A stretch of 64,000 nt of DNA from an uncultured Thermoleophilia bacterium (GCA_938017905.1 CALIKX010000001.1:20652-84651); one strand, 5' to 3'. Shown: positions 7,705 to 22,475, counted from the first letter of the stretch. Notes: a model not told the origin generated them from the sequence alone. A program made the numbers and translations.

Positions 7705-9150
7705 ATGCCAGGCCTCCTCGCGCGCATGGCGGGGGCCGCGCTGGTCGCGGCTGCCTCCTCATCCCCCGCCCTCGGCGTCGTGTCGCAGGGTGTCTTCCGC
7801 ATGGGCGCGGACGCGTCGTGGGCACGCGGCATCACGGGCGCGGCCACGCAGGTCGCGGTGCTGGACCAGGGCTTCGGTGGCCTGGCCGAGTCCATCGCCG
7901 CCGGCGAGTTGCCGCCGCTTTCATCAATGGAGACCCGCTCGTTCGACCCGGTCCACGGTCTGGAGGGGCGCGACAACCTCGGCGGGCGCACCCAGCACGG
8001 CACGAGGATGGCCGAGATCGTCCACGACGTCGCCCCGGGCGCGCGCCTGGTGCTGGTGAACTACGACGACATCGGCGGCTTCGTCCGTGCGGTCGAGTGG
8101 ATCGCGGCCAGCGGCATCCCGGTGGTCAGCCATTCGAACAGCCTCCTCGGGGGGCCGTTCGACGGCAGCGGCGTGCTTGCCCAGGCCGTCAATGGCGCAG
8201 CGGCCCGCGGGGTGCTGTGGGTCAACTCATCAGGCAACTTCGGCGAGCGGCACTGGCGGGGCGTGCCCGGGCCCGCGGGTACCGAGATCCCCATCAGCCC
8301 GCGGCCGGGCGAGACGATGGCGTTCGGGCTGGGCTGGAGCGGCGCCGGCGCCGAGGCGGTCCTGCTGGTCCAGCGCCTGCGGGGCGACGGGTCGTGGGCC
8401 GAGGTGGCCCGCAGCGACCGCACCCGTCGCACGCCACCCGTGGCGGTGGACGGAGGCGCGTGGCGCCTGGTGGTGATGCGCACCGCGGGTGCCGAGGTCC
8501 CGGTGGACGTGTTCTCGCGCACCGTCGGCTTCGGGGCGGCCGCCACCGCGGATGGCAGCGTGGCCACCCCCGGTGACGCCCTGGGCTCGCTCTCGGTGGG
8601 CGCGGTGAGCTGGCGCGGCACGGCGCCCGAGCGGTACTCGTCGCGCGGCCCCACCCAGGATGGTCGCTCCAAGCCCGACCTGGTGGGGCCCACGTACGTC
8701 ACGTCCAATCGGCTCTTCCCGGGTACCGCGGGCACCTCCGCATCCACGGCGCACGTGGCGGGCGCGGCGGCGCTCATCCGCGACGAGCGGATCGCCACCG
8801 GGGCGCGCAGCGACGTGTGGGCCCTGCGCGCGGAGATCCTGCGGCGGGCGAAGCGGCTGGGCGACCGCGCGGCGACGGGCGCAGGGATGGCGCGCGTGGA
8901 CGTGGTGCGCCCCCGCGTGCGGCTGGTCGTGCCCTCCGGGCGGCGCCCCGTGGTGAGGGTGCGGGCCACCGATGCCGGCACCATGGCGGCGGTGGAGCTG
9001 CGGCTGAATGGCCGTGTGATGCGCACGCGTCCCGGCCCCGTACTCGCGCAGCGCATCTGGTTGCGCGACGGGCGCAACCGCATCGAGGTGCGTGCCCGCG
9101 ACCTCGCCGGCAACGAGGCAGTCGTGCGTCGCACGGTGACCCGCCGATGA
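7705..9150 (+). CDS. Secreted S8 (subtilisin-family) serine protease, no propeptide
   Basis: A 481-residue subtilase. The N-terminus (MPGLLARMAGAALVAAASSS) is a probable signal peptide. The catalytic triad is intact: Asp54 in VAVLDQGFGG, His98 in TQHGTRMAEIV, Ser345 in GTSASTAHVAGAAAL, with oxyanion Asn178 in NSSGN. The D-x-G motif reads DQG where classical subtilases have DTG or DSG. The mature enzyme begins almost at once; there is no room for an I9-type propeptide. The C-terminal ~85 residues look like a beta-sandwich (RATDAGTMAAVELRLNGRV). It overlaps the next protease gene by ATGA and is a clear paralogue of it. Location between rplL and rpoB is unusual. Start could also be ATG 7726. Confidence 0.85.
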   Translation: MPGLLARMAGAALVAAASSSPALGVVSQGVFRMGADASWARGITGAATQVAVLDQGFGGLAESIAAGELPPLSSMETRSFDPVHGLEGRDNLGGRTQHGTRMAEIVHDVAPGARLVLVNYDDIGGFVRAVEWIAASGIPVVSHSNSLLGGPFDGSGVLAQAVNGAAARGVLWVNSSGNFGERHWRGVPGPAGTEIPISPRPGETMAFGLGWSGAGAEAVLLVQRLRGDGSWAEVARSDRTRRTPPVAVDGGAWRLVVMRTAGAEVPVDVFSRTVGFGAAATADGSVATPGDALGSLSVGAVSWRGTAPERYSSRGPTQDGRSKPDLVGPTYVTSNRLFPGTAGTSASTAHVAGAAALIRDERIATGARSDVWALRAEILRRAKRLGDRAATGAGMARVDVVRPRVRLVVPSGRRPVVRVRATDAGTMAAVELRLNGRVMRTRPGPVLAQRIWLRDGRNRIEVRARDLAGNEAVVRRTVTRR

Positions 9151-11279
9151 TCGTCCGCGTCGCAGGACTGTCCGTTTCCCTGGCGCTGGCCGGCATCGTG
9201 CCGGCCCAGGGCGCGGCCGGCACGGGCCCCGTGAGCGTCATCGCCTCGCGGGGTCACGGCGACGGCGTAGCCGCGGCCCTGCGCGCGGCGGCTCTGCCGG
9301 TCGTGCGACGGAGTGGCGCGATGATGCAGGTGAACGCACCGGCGGCGCGCATTGCCGCCATCCGTCGTCTGCCCGGGGTGGCAGCGGCCTATCCGGCGCC
9401 CGGGGGAGTCCCCGCCACGGATCCTGAGGAGGATCCCGGCGCGAAGGTCACGCCCGTGGCGGGCCCCGTGATGAGCGAGGGCCTCGAGCGCATCGGCGCC
9501 GATGCGCTCCAGTCGCTCGCCCGCGACGGGCGCGGGGTGACCATCGCCGTGCTCGACCTGGGGTTCGGGCCCATCTCGCGCATCGTGGGGCTGCAGCGCC
9601 GGAAGGAGCTTCCGCCTTCGTCGCGGCTCGAGACGGCCAGCTTCGATCCGGCGTGGGGCTTCGCCGGCCGGAATGCCTACGGCAACCCCACCAACCACGG
9701 CGAGCTCGTGGCGCAGACGGTGTACGACTTCGCGCCCGCCGCCCGCTACCTGTTCGTCAACTACCACACCGAGCAGGACTTCGAGGCCGCCGTGGACTGG
9801 CTCATCGCGCGCCGCCCCGACGTGGTGGTCCACAGCAACAGCTTCCTCGAGGGGCCGTTCGACGGCACCGGCGCGGCTGCCCAGGCCGTCGATCGCGCCG
9901 CGGCCGCCGGAATCGCGTGGGTCAACTCTGCGGGTAACTACGCCGAGCGCCACTGGGAGGGCACGTGGGCGGACGGCGATGGGGACGAGGTGCTCGACTG
10001 GCCGCGCGCGCCGGGCTGGTCGTTCGCCGTCGCTCCCGGGAAGCCGATCACGTTCGCCCTCTCGTGGGACCAGCCCGAGGGCGCCGAGGTGACCGACCTG
10101 GACCTCGTGCTGGAGAAGCTGACGCCGGGCGGATGGGCCGCGGTGGCCACCTCTCGCGACTCCCAGTTGGCGGGCGCTCCCCCGGCGGAGCGCCTCACCG
10201 GCATCCCGTCGGGTGATGGCGGCGAGTTCCGGGTGCGCGTGGCGCTGGCCGGGGGTCCGCCGCCACCGGGCACGCTCACCATGTTCTCGCGTGAGATCCC
10301 CATGGACGCCATCGGCGATCCCGGGCCGGGCAGCATTCCCACGCCGGGCGACGCCGATGGGGCCATCGCCGTGGGCGCCGTCGAGTGGAAGAGCAACGCC
10401 ATCAAGGCGTACTCATCGCGCGGGCCCACCGACGACGGACGCCTCAAGCCTGACCTCACGGCGCCCACGAACACGCGGGTGCAGACGCCCACCGGGCCGC
10501 GGTCGGTCGGGGGCACGTCGAACGCCGCCCCGAACGCCGCGGGGGCCATCGCGCTGCTCATCGCGGCCCGCCGCCGGGCCGGCGCGCCGCTCGAGCTCAC
10601 GGCCCTCGGCGACCTGCTCGCCACGCAGGCCCTGGACCTCGGGCTGCCGGGACCCGATGACGTCTTCGGCGCCGGACGCGTGCGCGTGGATGTGGACCCG
10701 CCCGAGATCCGCATGACCGCGCGCCCGCGCCGGTCGGAGGCGAGGTTGCCCGTGCGCGTGGGCGCGGAGATCGGCGACGCCTCGCGCGTGGTGGGCTGGA
10801 GCGTGGCGGTCGACGGCCGTACCGTTGCGCGCCGGTGGGGCGAGGTGGGGCGTTCCGTCGCGCTCGGATCGCGCTGGCTTCCGGACGGCCTGCACGAGGT
10901 GGTGGTGACGGCCCGCGACTGGCCCGGGAACGTCTCGACGCGGCGCATGGACGTGTTCGTCGATTCCCGGCCGCCGCGCCTTGCGTCGCTGCGCCTCACG
11001 CGGCCATCGGCGGCACGGACGGGCGCCCGCGCTGCCGCGTCGCGCGCGGCACGCCTGGCCCTCGTGGCGCGTGACGCCAGCCCGGCACGGCTGGTGATCA
11101 CCCTGCGCGCCCCGGACGGCCGGGAGATCCGCCGCGTGGTGCGCTTCCGCGGCACCGTGCGCCGGGACCTCGCGCTCGGGTCACTCCCGGCGGGTCGGTA
11201 CGAGGCGACGATCGCCGCCTCGGATGCCGCCGGGCATGCGCGCACGCTCACGCGGGTACTCCGCCTGCGCGCCCGTTGA
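9147..11279 (+). CDS. Secreted S8 serine protease with propeptide-like and two C-terminal beta domains
   Basis: A 710-residue subtilase paralogous to its upstream neighbour; both share SNS-x-L-x-GPFDG, a VNS-x-GN oxyanion motif and ERHW. Residues 1-~23 are a signal peptide. Residues ~30-85 (QVNAPAARIAAIRRLPGVAA) resemble an I9 propeptide/inhibitor domain. The catalytic residues are Asp137 (VLDLGFG), His184 (TNHGELV), Asn264 (SAGN) and Ser458 (GGTSNAAPNAAGAIALL). After ~residue 515 come two Ig-like beta domains (SVAVDGRTVARRWGE, DWPGNVSTRRMDVFVDS). Starts by ATGA overlap with the preceding gene, so the pair is translationally coupled. Probably extracellular or cell-wall associated; substrate unknown. 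Confidence 0.87.
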   Translation: MIVRVAGLSVSLALAGIVPAQGAAGTGPVSVIASRGHGDGVAAALRAAALPVVRRSGAMMQVNAPAARIAAIRRLPGVAAAYPAPGGVPATDPEEDPGAKVTPVAGPVMSEGLERIGADALQSLARDGRGVTIAVLDLGFGPISRIVGLQRRKELPPSSRLETASFDPAWGFAGRNAYGNPTNHGELVAQTVYDFAPAARYLFVNYHTEQDFEAAVDWLIARRPDVVVHSNSFLEGPFDGTGAAAQAVDRAAAAGIAWVNSAGNYAERHWEGTWADGDGDEVLDWPRAPGWSFAVAPGKPITFALSWDQPEGAEVTDLDLVLEKLTPGGWAAVATSRDSQLAGAPPAERLTGIPSGDGGEFRVRVALAGGPPPPGTLTMFSREIPMDAIGDPGPGSIPTPGDADGAIAVGAVEWKSNAIKAYSSRGPTDDGRLKPDLTAPTNTRVQTPTGPRSVGGTSNAAPNAAGAIALLIAARRRAGAPLELTALGDLLATQALDLGLPGPDDVFGAGRVRVDVDPPEIRMTARPRRSEARLPVRVGAEIGDASRVVGWSVAVDGRTVARRWGEVGRSVALGSRWLPDGLHEVVVTARDWPGNVSTRRMDVFVDSRPPRLASLRLTRPSAARTGARAAASRAARLALVARDASPARLVITLRAPDGREIRRVVRFRGTVRRDLALGSLPAGRYEATIAASDAAGHARTLTRVLRLRAR

Positions 11280-11374
11280 CCGACCGAACATCGGGCGCCC
11301 GCGCGCGCGATTTCGCACAATCCCGGTGCACGCGCGCCAGCGCCCCATTCATCCTTCCCCAACAGAGGTACGCA

Positions 11375-11599
11375 ATGCCGCTCGATCGCGAAACCAAGAG
11401 CAAGCTGAGGGACCGGGTGTCCCTCGCCAACAAGTCCAACGTCGAGGAGGTCGTCGCCGAGGTCGAGGCCGCCCGCGCGGGCCTCGCGCCCGACGACAAG
11501 GACTACGACCGCCTCGGCGGTTGGCTGGAGGACCTCTCCCACATCGCCGGTGGCAAGGTCATTGGCCGCACGGGTGACCCGGGCGGGCTCCAGGGCTGA
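11375..11599 (+). CDS. Small conserved-looking protein, unknown
   Basis: A 74-residue soluble, charged protein (MPLDRETKSKLRDRVSLANK, then NVEEVVAEVEAARAGLAPDD, ending GGLQG). No motif that I can assign. The central part reads as two amphipathic helices. It has its own ~95-nt upstream gap and is closed by a strong hairpin, so it probably forms a single-gene transcript. Confidence 0.6.
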   Translation: MPLDRETKSKLRDRVSLANKSNVEEVVAEVEAARAGLAPDDKDYDRLGGWLEDLSHIAGGKVIGRTGDPGGLQG

Positions 11600-11606
11600 T
11601 TCCGGT

Positions 11607-11643
11607 GAGATCCCCGGCCGACCCCGCGCCGGCCGGGGATCTC
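11607..11643. terminator. Bidirectional terminator hairpin
   Basis: Perfect 14-bp stem, GAGATCCCCGGCCG with CGGCCGGGGATCTC, 9-nt loop. It lies 7 nt after the small gene ending at 11599 and 2 nt before the end of the convergent gene ending at 11645, so it can serve both strands. Confidence 0.75.
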
Positions 11644-11644
11644 T

Positions 11645-12145
11645 TCAGCGCTTCGTGCGCGTGGCCCGCACCGACAGCAGCCGCTGCAGTCGCCGGGTCT
11701 CCGCCAGGGCGTTGACCTGGCGCCTATCCGCGGCGCTCCAGTGCCCGCGCCGCAGGCGCTCCTCGCGCCCCTCGCGGGCCTCCACCCAGCGCTCGTAGCT
11801 CTGGATCAACTGGTTGACCGAGTCGGCTAGGGCGATGCCGGCAGCCGTCGGCCGGAACGGGCCGCCATCGAGCGCGATCCCGTCGCCCGCCACCCATGAG
11901 AGTTCGCCCGTGCCGTCATCGGCCACCACGCGGAGCGCGTCCGGCCCCACCCGCACCTGCGTGCCGTGCCACTCGCGCTTGAGCACCCCGGGCTCGACTG
12001 CGGGGCGGAACCCGAAGGCGCGGAGGCGACGCCGCTCCTGCGGGGATGACCACACCTGATGGGTGGCGTCGAGGAGCGGCACGAGGCGCTCGAGGATGGC
12101 CTCGCCCGCGGCTGCGGCGTCGGTGCCCTGGGGTTCGCGTTCCAC
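11645..12145 (-). CDS. Hypothetical protein
   Basis: A 166-residue protein, unrecognised. It contains [20 protein letters not shown], a beta-rich middle ([20 protein letters not shown]) and a basic C-terminus ([16 protein letters not shown]). A GTG start at 12145 ([11 protein letters not shown]) is preferred over the upstream ATG at 12307 because the extension would run deep into the rpoB promoter and leader. Divergent from rpoB. Function unknown. Confidence 0.55.
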   Translation of the reverse strand: MEREPQGTDAAAAGEAILERLVPLLDATHQVWSSPQERRRLRAFGFRPAVEPGVLKREWHGTQVRVGPDALRVVADDGTGELSWVAGDGIALDGGPFRPTAAGIALADSVNQLIQSYERWVEAREGREERLRRGHWSAADRRQVNALAETRRLQRLLSVRATRTKR

Positions 12146-12208
12146 CCGGTGAGTATGGCGACCGTCGCGGCGGAGCGCCACGGCATGGGCATGGCCGGTC
12201 CGATGGTG

Positions 12209-12387
12209 TAAGATCGCCGTTCCGCCGTTGCCGCCCCTCGCGCCTATCGCCCGGCGCGGCGGCATTCGGTGGACGCGTACGACGTGCCCGCACCGCTGCC
12301 CGCCCACATATTCCGCGTCTTCGCGCCCACGGCGCCTGCCGCCGCATGCCCGTTCACCACCGAGCTCACGTCAGGAGGCTCTGCGAC
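12209..12387 (+). promoter_or_regulatory. rpoBC promoter (-10) and leader
   Basis: TAAGAT at 12209-12214 is a plausible -10 element; no good -35 is seen 16-18 nt upstream. It leaves a leader of ~165 nt before the rpoB TTG, which ends in CAGGAGG (12372-12378). No open frame or recognised RNA motif is visible in the 242-nt gap between 12146 and 12387. Confidence 0.4.
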
Positions 12388-15300
12388 TTGAGCACGCCCA
12401 CCGCCCATCGCACCCGGGAGAGGGAGTTCTTCCCGATCGCCGGCACCAGGGGAACCAAGGATGACGCGCCGCGCATCCCGGACGTCCCCAACCTGATCGC
12501 CATCCAGCGCGCCAGCTTCGACCAGTTCCTCGCCGAGGGACTGCGCGAGACCGTGGATGACATCTCGCCGATCCAGGACTTCACCGGCACGCTCATGGTG
12601 GAGTTCGGGCCCTACACGATCGGGGGCTGGGAGCCCGGGATGCCGTTCGACGAGATCATGCCGAACAACCCCATCAAGGAGTGCCGCGAGAAGGACCTGA
12701 CCTACGCGGCACCGCTGACGATGGAGGTCTCCTTCGTCAACAAGGAGACTGGCGAGATCCGCCGCCAGAAGGTGTTCATGGGCGACCTCCCGCTCATGAC
12801 GGACTGGGGCACGTTCATCATCAACGGCACCGAACGCGTCATCGTGACGCAGCTGGTGCGCTCCCCTGGCGCCTACCTGATGGAGCCGAAGGACCGCGAG
12901 AAGCAGGTCTTCATCGCGAATCTCATGCCCGCCCGCGGCTCGTGGGTGGAGCTCGAGATCGACAAGAAGGGCGTGGTCAACGTCCGCATCGACCGCAAGC
13001 GCAAGCTGCCGGTCACCACCCTGCTCTTCGCGGTGGGGTACACGCGGGACGACGTGCGCAACCTGTTCCCGCACCCGCTCGACAAGAAGCGCGTGAACCC
13101 CTTCATCGAGGCCACCCTCGAGAAGGACCCCACCGAGGGCGCCGCCGCGTCCGGTAACGCGAAGTCGCTGCAGGAGCTGGGCGCGATCGTGGCCGAGATG
13201 CAGGAGATCGCCAAGGACATCGACACCGTGCCGGGTGACGACCGTGCGCGCATCGAGTCCGAGCTGGAGCGCCTCGAGAAGCGCGTGGACCTGCGGTCGG
13301 GCGACCTGATGCAGAACGCCCTGATCGAGGTGTTCAAGAAGCAGCGCCCGGGCGAGCCCCCGACCGAGGTGAACTCGCTGAACCTCGTGCGCGGCCTGTT
13401 CTTCGACCCCAAGCGCTATGACCTGACGAAGGTGGGCCGCTACAAGCTGGACGCCCGCCTCGCTGCCGATGGCACCACCGACACCCGCACGCTCGCGAAC
13501 CCGCGCTTTACCGGGTCGCGCACCGGCATGCGGGATGACCTCGTGGAGCTGATCAGGCGCCTGATCGACCTGCCGATCCGCTACGGCATCGATGAGGAGT
13601 CGAAGGACTTCGCCGCCGACGGCATCCTGCTGCCGCGCGACGAGATGGTGCACGAGCTCGATGAGTACGAGCACTTCGGCAACCGTCGCCTGCGCACCGT
13701 GGGCGAGCTCATCCAGGAGGCCTTCCGCATCGGGCTGTACCGGATGGAGCGCGTGGTGCGTGAGCGGATGAGCACCGAGGACCCGGACACCATCACCCCG
13801 CAGACCATCATCAACATCCGTCCCGTGGTCGCGGCGCTGAAGGAGTTCTTCGGCTCGTCACAGCTGTCGCAGTTCATGGACCAGACCAACTCGCTCGCGG
13901 GGCTCACGCACCGCCGCCGCCTGTCGGCGCTGGGCGCCGGAGGGCTTACCCGCGAGCGCGCGCCCATCGAGGTGCGCGATGTGCACCCCACGCACTACGG
14001 ACGCATGTGTCCCATCGAGACCCCGGAGGGCCCGAACATCGGCCTGATCGGCTCGCTGTCGGCGCACGCAACGGTGAACGAGTTCGGCTTCATCCAGACG
14101 CCGTACCGCGTGGTGAAGAGCGGCAAGCTGCAGAAGGACGGCACCGGCGACTGGGAGATCGTCTGGCTCGACGCCACCCAGGAGGAGAACCGGATCATCG
14201 CCCAGGCGAGTGCCGAGGTGGACCGCAACGGCAAGCTGCTCGAGGACGAGGTGCTCTGCCGGCGCAACGGCCAGCCCGTGCTGGTCACCGCCAAGGACGT
14301 CGAGTACATGGACGTGTCACCGGACCAGATCGTGTCGGTGGCCACCGCGCTGATCCCGTTCCTCGAGCACAACGACGCCAACCGCGCCCTGATGGGCGCC
14401 AACATGCAGCGGCAGGCCGTGCCGCTCATGGTGAGCGAGGCGCCGCTGGTGGGCACCGGCATGGAGCACCGCGCCGCCGTTGACACCGGTGACGTGGTCG
14501 TGGCCCGCCGCGCGGGCACGGTGTCCGCCGTCGATGCCACGCGCATCATCGTGGAGGCACGCGGCGGCGAGCACGACTCCTACGAGCTCGAGAAGTTCGT
14601 CCGCAGCAACCAGGGCACGATCATCCACCAGAAGCCCATCGTCGGGATGGGCGAGAAGGTGGAGGCAGGCCAGGTGCTGGCCGACGGCTCGTCCACCGAC
14701 CAGGGCGAGCTGGCGCTGGGCAAGAACATGCTCGTCGCCTTCATGTCCTGGGAGGGCTACAACTTCGAGGACGCCATCATCGTGTCGCAGCGCCTCGTGA
14801 AGGATGACGTCCTGTCCTCGATCCACATCGAGGAGTACGAGATCGACGCCCGCACCACCAAGCTGGGCGCCGAGGAGATCACCCGCGACATCCCCAACCG
14901 CTCGGAGGAGTCGCTGGCCGACCTCGACGAGCGCGGTGTGGTGCGCATCGGCGCCGAGGTGTCGTCGGGCGACCTGCTGGTGGGCAAGGTGACGCCGAAG
15001 GGCGAGACCGAGCTGACCGCGGAGGAGAAGCTGATCCGCGCCATCTTCAAGGAGAAGGCCGGCGAGGTGCGCGACACCTCGCTGAAGGTTCCCCACGGCG
15101 AGGGCGGCAAGGTCATCGACGTGAAGACGTTCAACCGCGAGGCCGGCGATGACCTGCCCGCGGGCGTGAACGAGCTGGTGCGTGTGTACGTGGCCAAGCG
15201 GCGCAAGATCGCCGAGGGCGACAAGCTCGCCGGCCGCCACGGCAACAAGGGCGTCATCTCCAAGATCGTTCCCGATGAGGACATGCCGTTCCTCGAGGAC

Positions 15301-16178
15301 GGGACGCCGATCGACATGATCCTGAACCCGCTCGGCGTGCCGAGCCGCATGAACATCGGCCAGATCCTCGAGACCCACCTCGGATGGGCCGCGGCCACCG
15401 GGTGGCAGAAGGAGGACTCCGGTTCCACGAAGCGCACGTTCGTGGCGACGCCGGTGTTCAACGGCGCGAGCCCCGAGGACGTGGACCGCGTGCTGGCCGA
15501 GTGGTCCGCCGCGCATGCCGACGAGCCCATCGACCTGCGGGTGCGCCCCGACGAGATCGACGGGCGCAGGGTGAGCGGCAAGTTCCGCCTGTTCAACGGT
15601 CGCACGGGCGAGCCGTATGACGGCCGCGTGACCGTGGGCTACATGTACATGCTGAAGCTTCTGCACCTCGTGGACGACAAGATCCACGCGCGCTCCACGG
15701 GGCCGTACTCGCTCGTCACCCAGCAGCCGCTGGGCGGCAAGGCACAGTTCGGTGGCCAGCGCTTCGGCGAGATGGAGGTGTGGGCACTCGAGGCCTACGG
15801 AGCCGCCTACACGCTGCAGGAGATGCTCACCATCAAGAGCGATGACACCGTCGGCCGCGTGAAGGCCTACGAGGCGATCGTGAAGGGCGAGAACATCCAG
15901 GAGCCCTCGATCCCCGAGAGCTTCAAGGTGCTGCTGAAGGAGATGCAGAGCCTCGCCCTGGACGTGCGCATCGAGGGCGGTGCCGGCGCCGATACCGCCG
16001 CACGCGAGGACGACGAGCTCCTGCGCGCGGCCGAGGAGCTGGGCATCGACCTGTCCGGGGCCCCGCTGCCGATCGAGGAGGAACTCGAGCGGGAGGCCGA
16101 GGAGGCCCGGGAGGCGGAGAAGGTGGCGGCCGGAGCGGGTGACGGAGGCGACGACCAGGGCGACGCGGAGGACGGCAA

Positions 16179-16182
<4 letters not shown>
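12388..16182 (+). CDS. rpoB: DNA-directed RNA polymerase subunit beta
   Basis: A 1264-residue beta subunit, slightly longer than most actinobacterial RpoB. Landmarks: N-terminal protrusion ([20 protein letters not shown]), the rifampicin-region segment [53 protein letters not shown] and the C-terminal clamp region [21 protein letters not shown] final ~60-residue acidic Glu/Ala tail follows. TTG at 12388 is used, 9 nt after CAGGAGG. rpoC overlaps the stop by 4 nt (GTGA). The rifampicin contact residues Asp516, His526 and Ser531 (E. coli numbering) are conserved, with substitutions at neighbouring positions. Confidence 0.96.
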
Positions 16183-20741
<4,559 letters not shown>

Positions 20742-20756
20742 TCGCAGCGCGCGCCC

Positions 20757-20796
20757 GCAGGACGCCACCCCGGCCTATGCCCGGGTGGCGTCCTGC
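20757..20796. terminator. Terminator hairpin after rpoC, shared with the convergent gene
   Basis: A 14-bp stem, GCAGGACGCCACCC with GGGTGGCGTCCTGC, and a 12-nt loop. It begins 16 nt after the rpoC stop. Its 3' arm is the last codons of the convergent membrane-protein gene, whose stop (20775) sits in the loop. Confidence 0.6.
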
Positions 20797-21554
20797 TTGG
20801 GCCGCTGCCAGAACCACATGGGGAGGCGCCGGTCCTCCGGGTACCGCGCCTCCGCGCGCGACGTCTTGTCCGGTCCGTACAGGCGCCGGGCCCACAGCGA
20901 GTTGGGGCGGGCGAGCCGTACCGCACCGATGAATGCAAGCGGCCAGAAGAGAAGGCCGATGGCCGCGAAGATCCACTTCCCCTTCAGGAAGGACGTGACC
21001 GCGAAGCCGGCCGAGAGCAGGTGCCAGATGCCGAGCACCCAGCTTCCGGTGATGTTGGCGTCGGCCCAGACATCCGCCCAGAACGGGATTCCAAGGGCAA
21101 TGAGTCCCAGCACCACCGCGAGGACGATCACGGCATCCACCGACCGTCGTCCCTCGTGCGACCAGTAGACGTCGCGGAGCGTGAGCCACAGGGCGAACTC
21201 GTCCAGAGTGAGCGCCGCACCGATGCCGAAGAGCGTCGGCACGATGAGCGAGGCGGGGCCGTCCGGCTGCCAGTCGATGGCGATGCCGATGACGCCGCTG
21301 ATGAGGAGCAGGAAGATGCCCGGGACGAGGTGGTGGATGTGCGTGCTTCCCACCGACACATCACCGAACGGCCCCTTGCCCGCCTTGATGAGGTGGGTGA
21401 TGGTGCGCGTGATGAGGAACGTCGCGAGGAACGCGATCAGCGTCATCTGCACGGTGCCGACGCCGGTCTGCCGGATGCGCTCCTGGAATGCGTCCGCCAC
21501 CGGGAACGCCTCGGCCCACACGCTGGCCAGGGGGAGGAGGGGAGTGCCCATCAT
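20775..21554 (-). CDS. Multi-pass membrane protein, unknown
   Basis: A 259-residue integral membrane protein with about six hydrophobic segments, for example VQMTLIAFLATFLITRTI, IHHLVPGIFLLLISGVIGIA and VDAVIVLAVVLGLIALGIPF. A conserved-looking GSTHIHHLVPG and a cytosolic DEFALWLTLRDVYW segment between helices are distinctive; I recall similar uncharacterised actinobacterial membrane proteins but cannot name a function. The tail is basic (LPMWFWQRPKQDATRA). ATG 21554 or 21551 can start. It lies 26 nt downstream of the murein endopeptidase gene and may share its transcript. Confidence 0.7.
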   Translation of the reverse strand: MMGTPLLPLASVWAEAFPVADAFQERIRQTGVGTVQMTLIAFLATFLITRTITHLIKAGKGPFGDVSVGSTHIHHLVPGIFLLLISGVIGIAIDWQPDGPASLIVPTLFGIGAALTLDEFALWLTLRDVYWSHEGRRSVDAVIVLAVVLGLIALGIPFWADVWADANITGSWVLGIWHLLSAGFAVTSFLKGKWIFAAIGLLFWPLAFIGAVRLARPNSLWARRLYGPDKTSRAEARYPEDRRLPMWFWQRPKQDATRA

Positions 21555-21580
21555 CGGGATGAGCCTAGCGGCCTGCGCCC

Positions 21581-22354
21581 CTAGCCCGGGAAGCGCACAT
21601 GCAGGTGGTCATCATGGTTCGGCCACCTCACCACCACGCCCGCCGGGCCACGCAGGTCCAGTGAGTGCCCGATCAGGATGAGCGATGCACCGCGTGCGAC
21701 CAGGCGGTCCACCACGGCCTGCGTCAGCGCCCGGTCGTAGTTCGACGGGTTCGCAGGGCCACGTGCGCGGTCGCGGCGCGGAAGGCGGATGTCCACGTCC
21801 AGGCCGTTCTGGTGCGACGCGTGCCCATCGATGCGGCCGCCGTCGGGGCGCGAGAGGTCGCCGATGCCGAGGGGCCCGGCGCCCGGGCGCGTCCGCGACC
21901 ACCACTCGCCGAGGTCCACCATCTCCCGCACCAGGCGGGCGGTGCCCCATCGGGTAGCGAGCCCGCCGGGCTCGCGCTGGGTACGCGGGTCATAGGTGTA
22001 GTACCCGGCGCCGGATGCGGGCAGGCGCACGCCGTTGCTCAGGCGACCTCCATTGGGAGAGCCCCCGGGCTCGCTCTCCCGCCAGTCGATGATGGCCCCG
22101 CCACCTTCGCCCGTCACGCGCACGGTGCCGGGCACGAGCACCGGCTCGCGCGGCACGGTCATGGTGACGGGAGTGGCCACCACGCCACCGGCCTCCGGCT
22201 CGTCACCGGGCAGGGCGGCAGCCAGGGGCACCGAGCATGCGAGCAGCCCCAGCAGGCCGAGCCACGCCGCGCGCCCGCGCGCGCCGTGGCGTGCCTCGCG
22301 GCGGTGCCCGCAGGCGATGCAGGGGCAGGGGGCGTTGAGCAGGCGTCGTGGCAT
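21581..22354 (-). CDS. M74-type (penicillin-insensitive) murein endopeptidase, MepA-like
   Basis: A 257-residue exported protein. After an N-terminal basic, Cys-containing segment there is a hydrophobic stretch, AAWLGLLGLLACSVPLAAA, that could be a signal peptide or a lipobox (LLAC). The catalytic part resembles LAS-type metallopeptidases of family M74: GIGDLSRPDGGRIDGHASHQ then GLDVDI supplies the zinc His/Asp ligands, and NHDDHLHVRFPG the C-terminal H-x-H. Enzymes of this family cleave D-Ala-meso-DAP cross-links of peptidoglycan. The upstream 121 nt separate it from the divergent gene at 22476. Confidence 0.82.
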   Translation of the reverse strand: MPRRLLNAPCPCIACGHRREARHGARGRAAWLGLLGLLACSVPLAAALPGDEPEAGGVVATPVTMTVPREPVLVPGTVRVTGEGGGAIIDWRESEPGGSPNGGRLSNGVRLPASGAGYYTYDPRTQREPGGLATRWGTARLVREMVDLGEWWSRTRPGAGPLGIGDLSRPDGGRIDGHASHQNGLDVDIRLPRRDRARGPANPSNYDRALTQAVVDRLVARGASLILIGHSLDLRGPAGVVVRWPNHDDHLHVRFPG

Positions 22355-22459
22355 GGGCGCGGCACGCTAGGCGGCACGCGGTGAGGGGTGGGAAATGCCC
22401 GTTTCGGGGTTGCGGCGTCGACGCGTGCGTGCGGTCTCCTTCCCCCGGCCGGACTGTCC

Positions 22460-22465
22460 TACGAT
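22460..22465 (+). promoter_or_regulatory. -10 element, probably for a leaderless transcript
   Basis: TACGAT lies 10 nt upstream of the ATG at 22476, and GTG 22473 is in frame. That spacing puts the transcription start at or next to the start codon. No good -35 is seen. Confidence 0.4.
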
Positions 22466-22475
22466 CGGACGCGTG

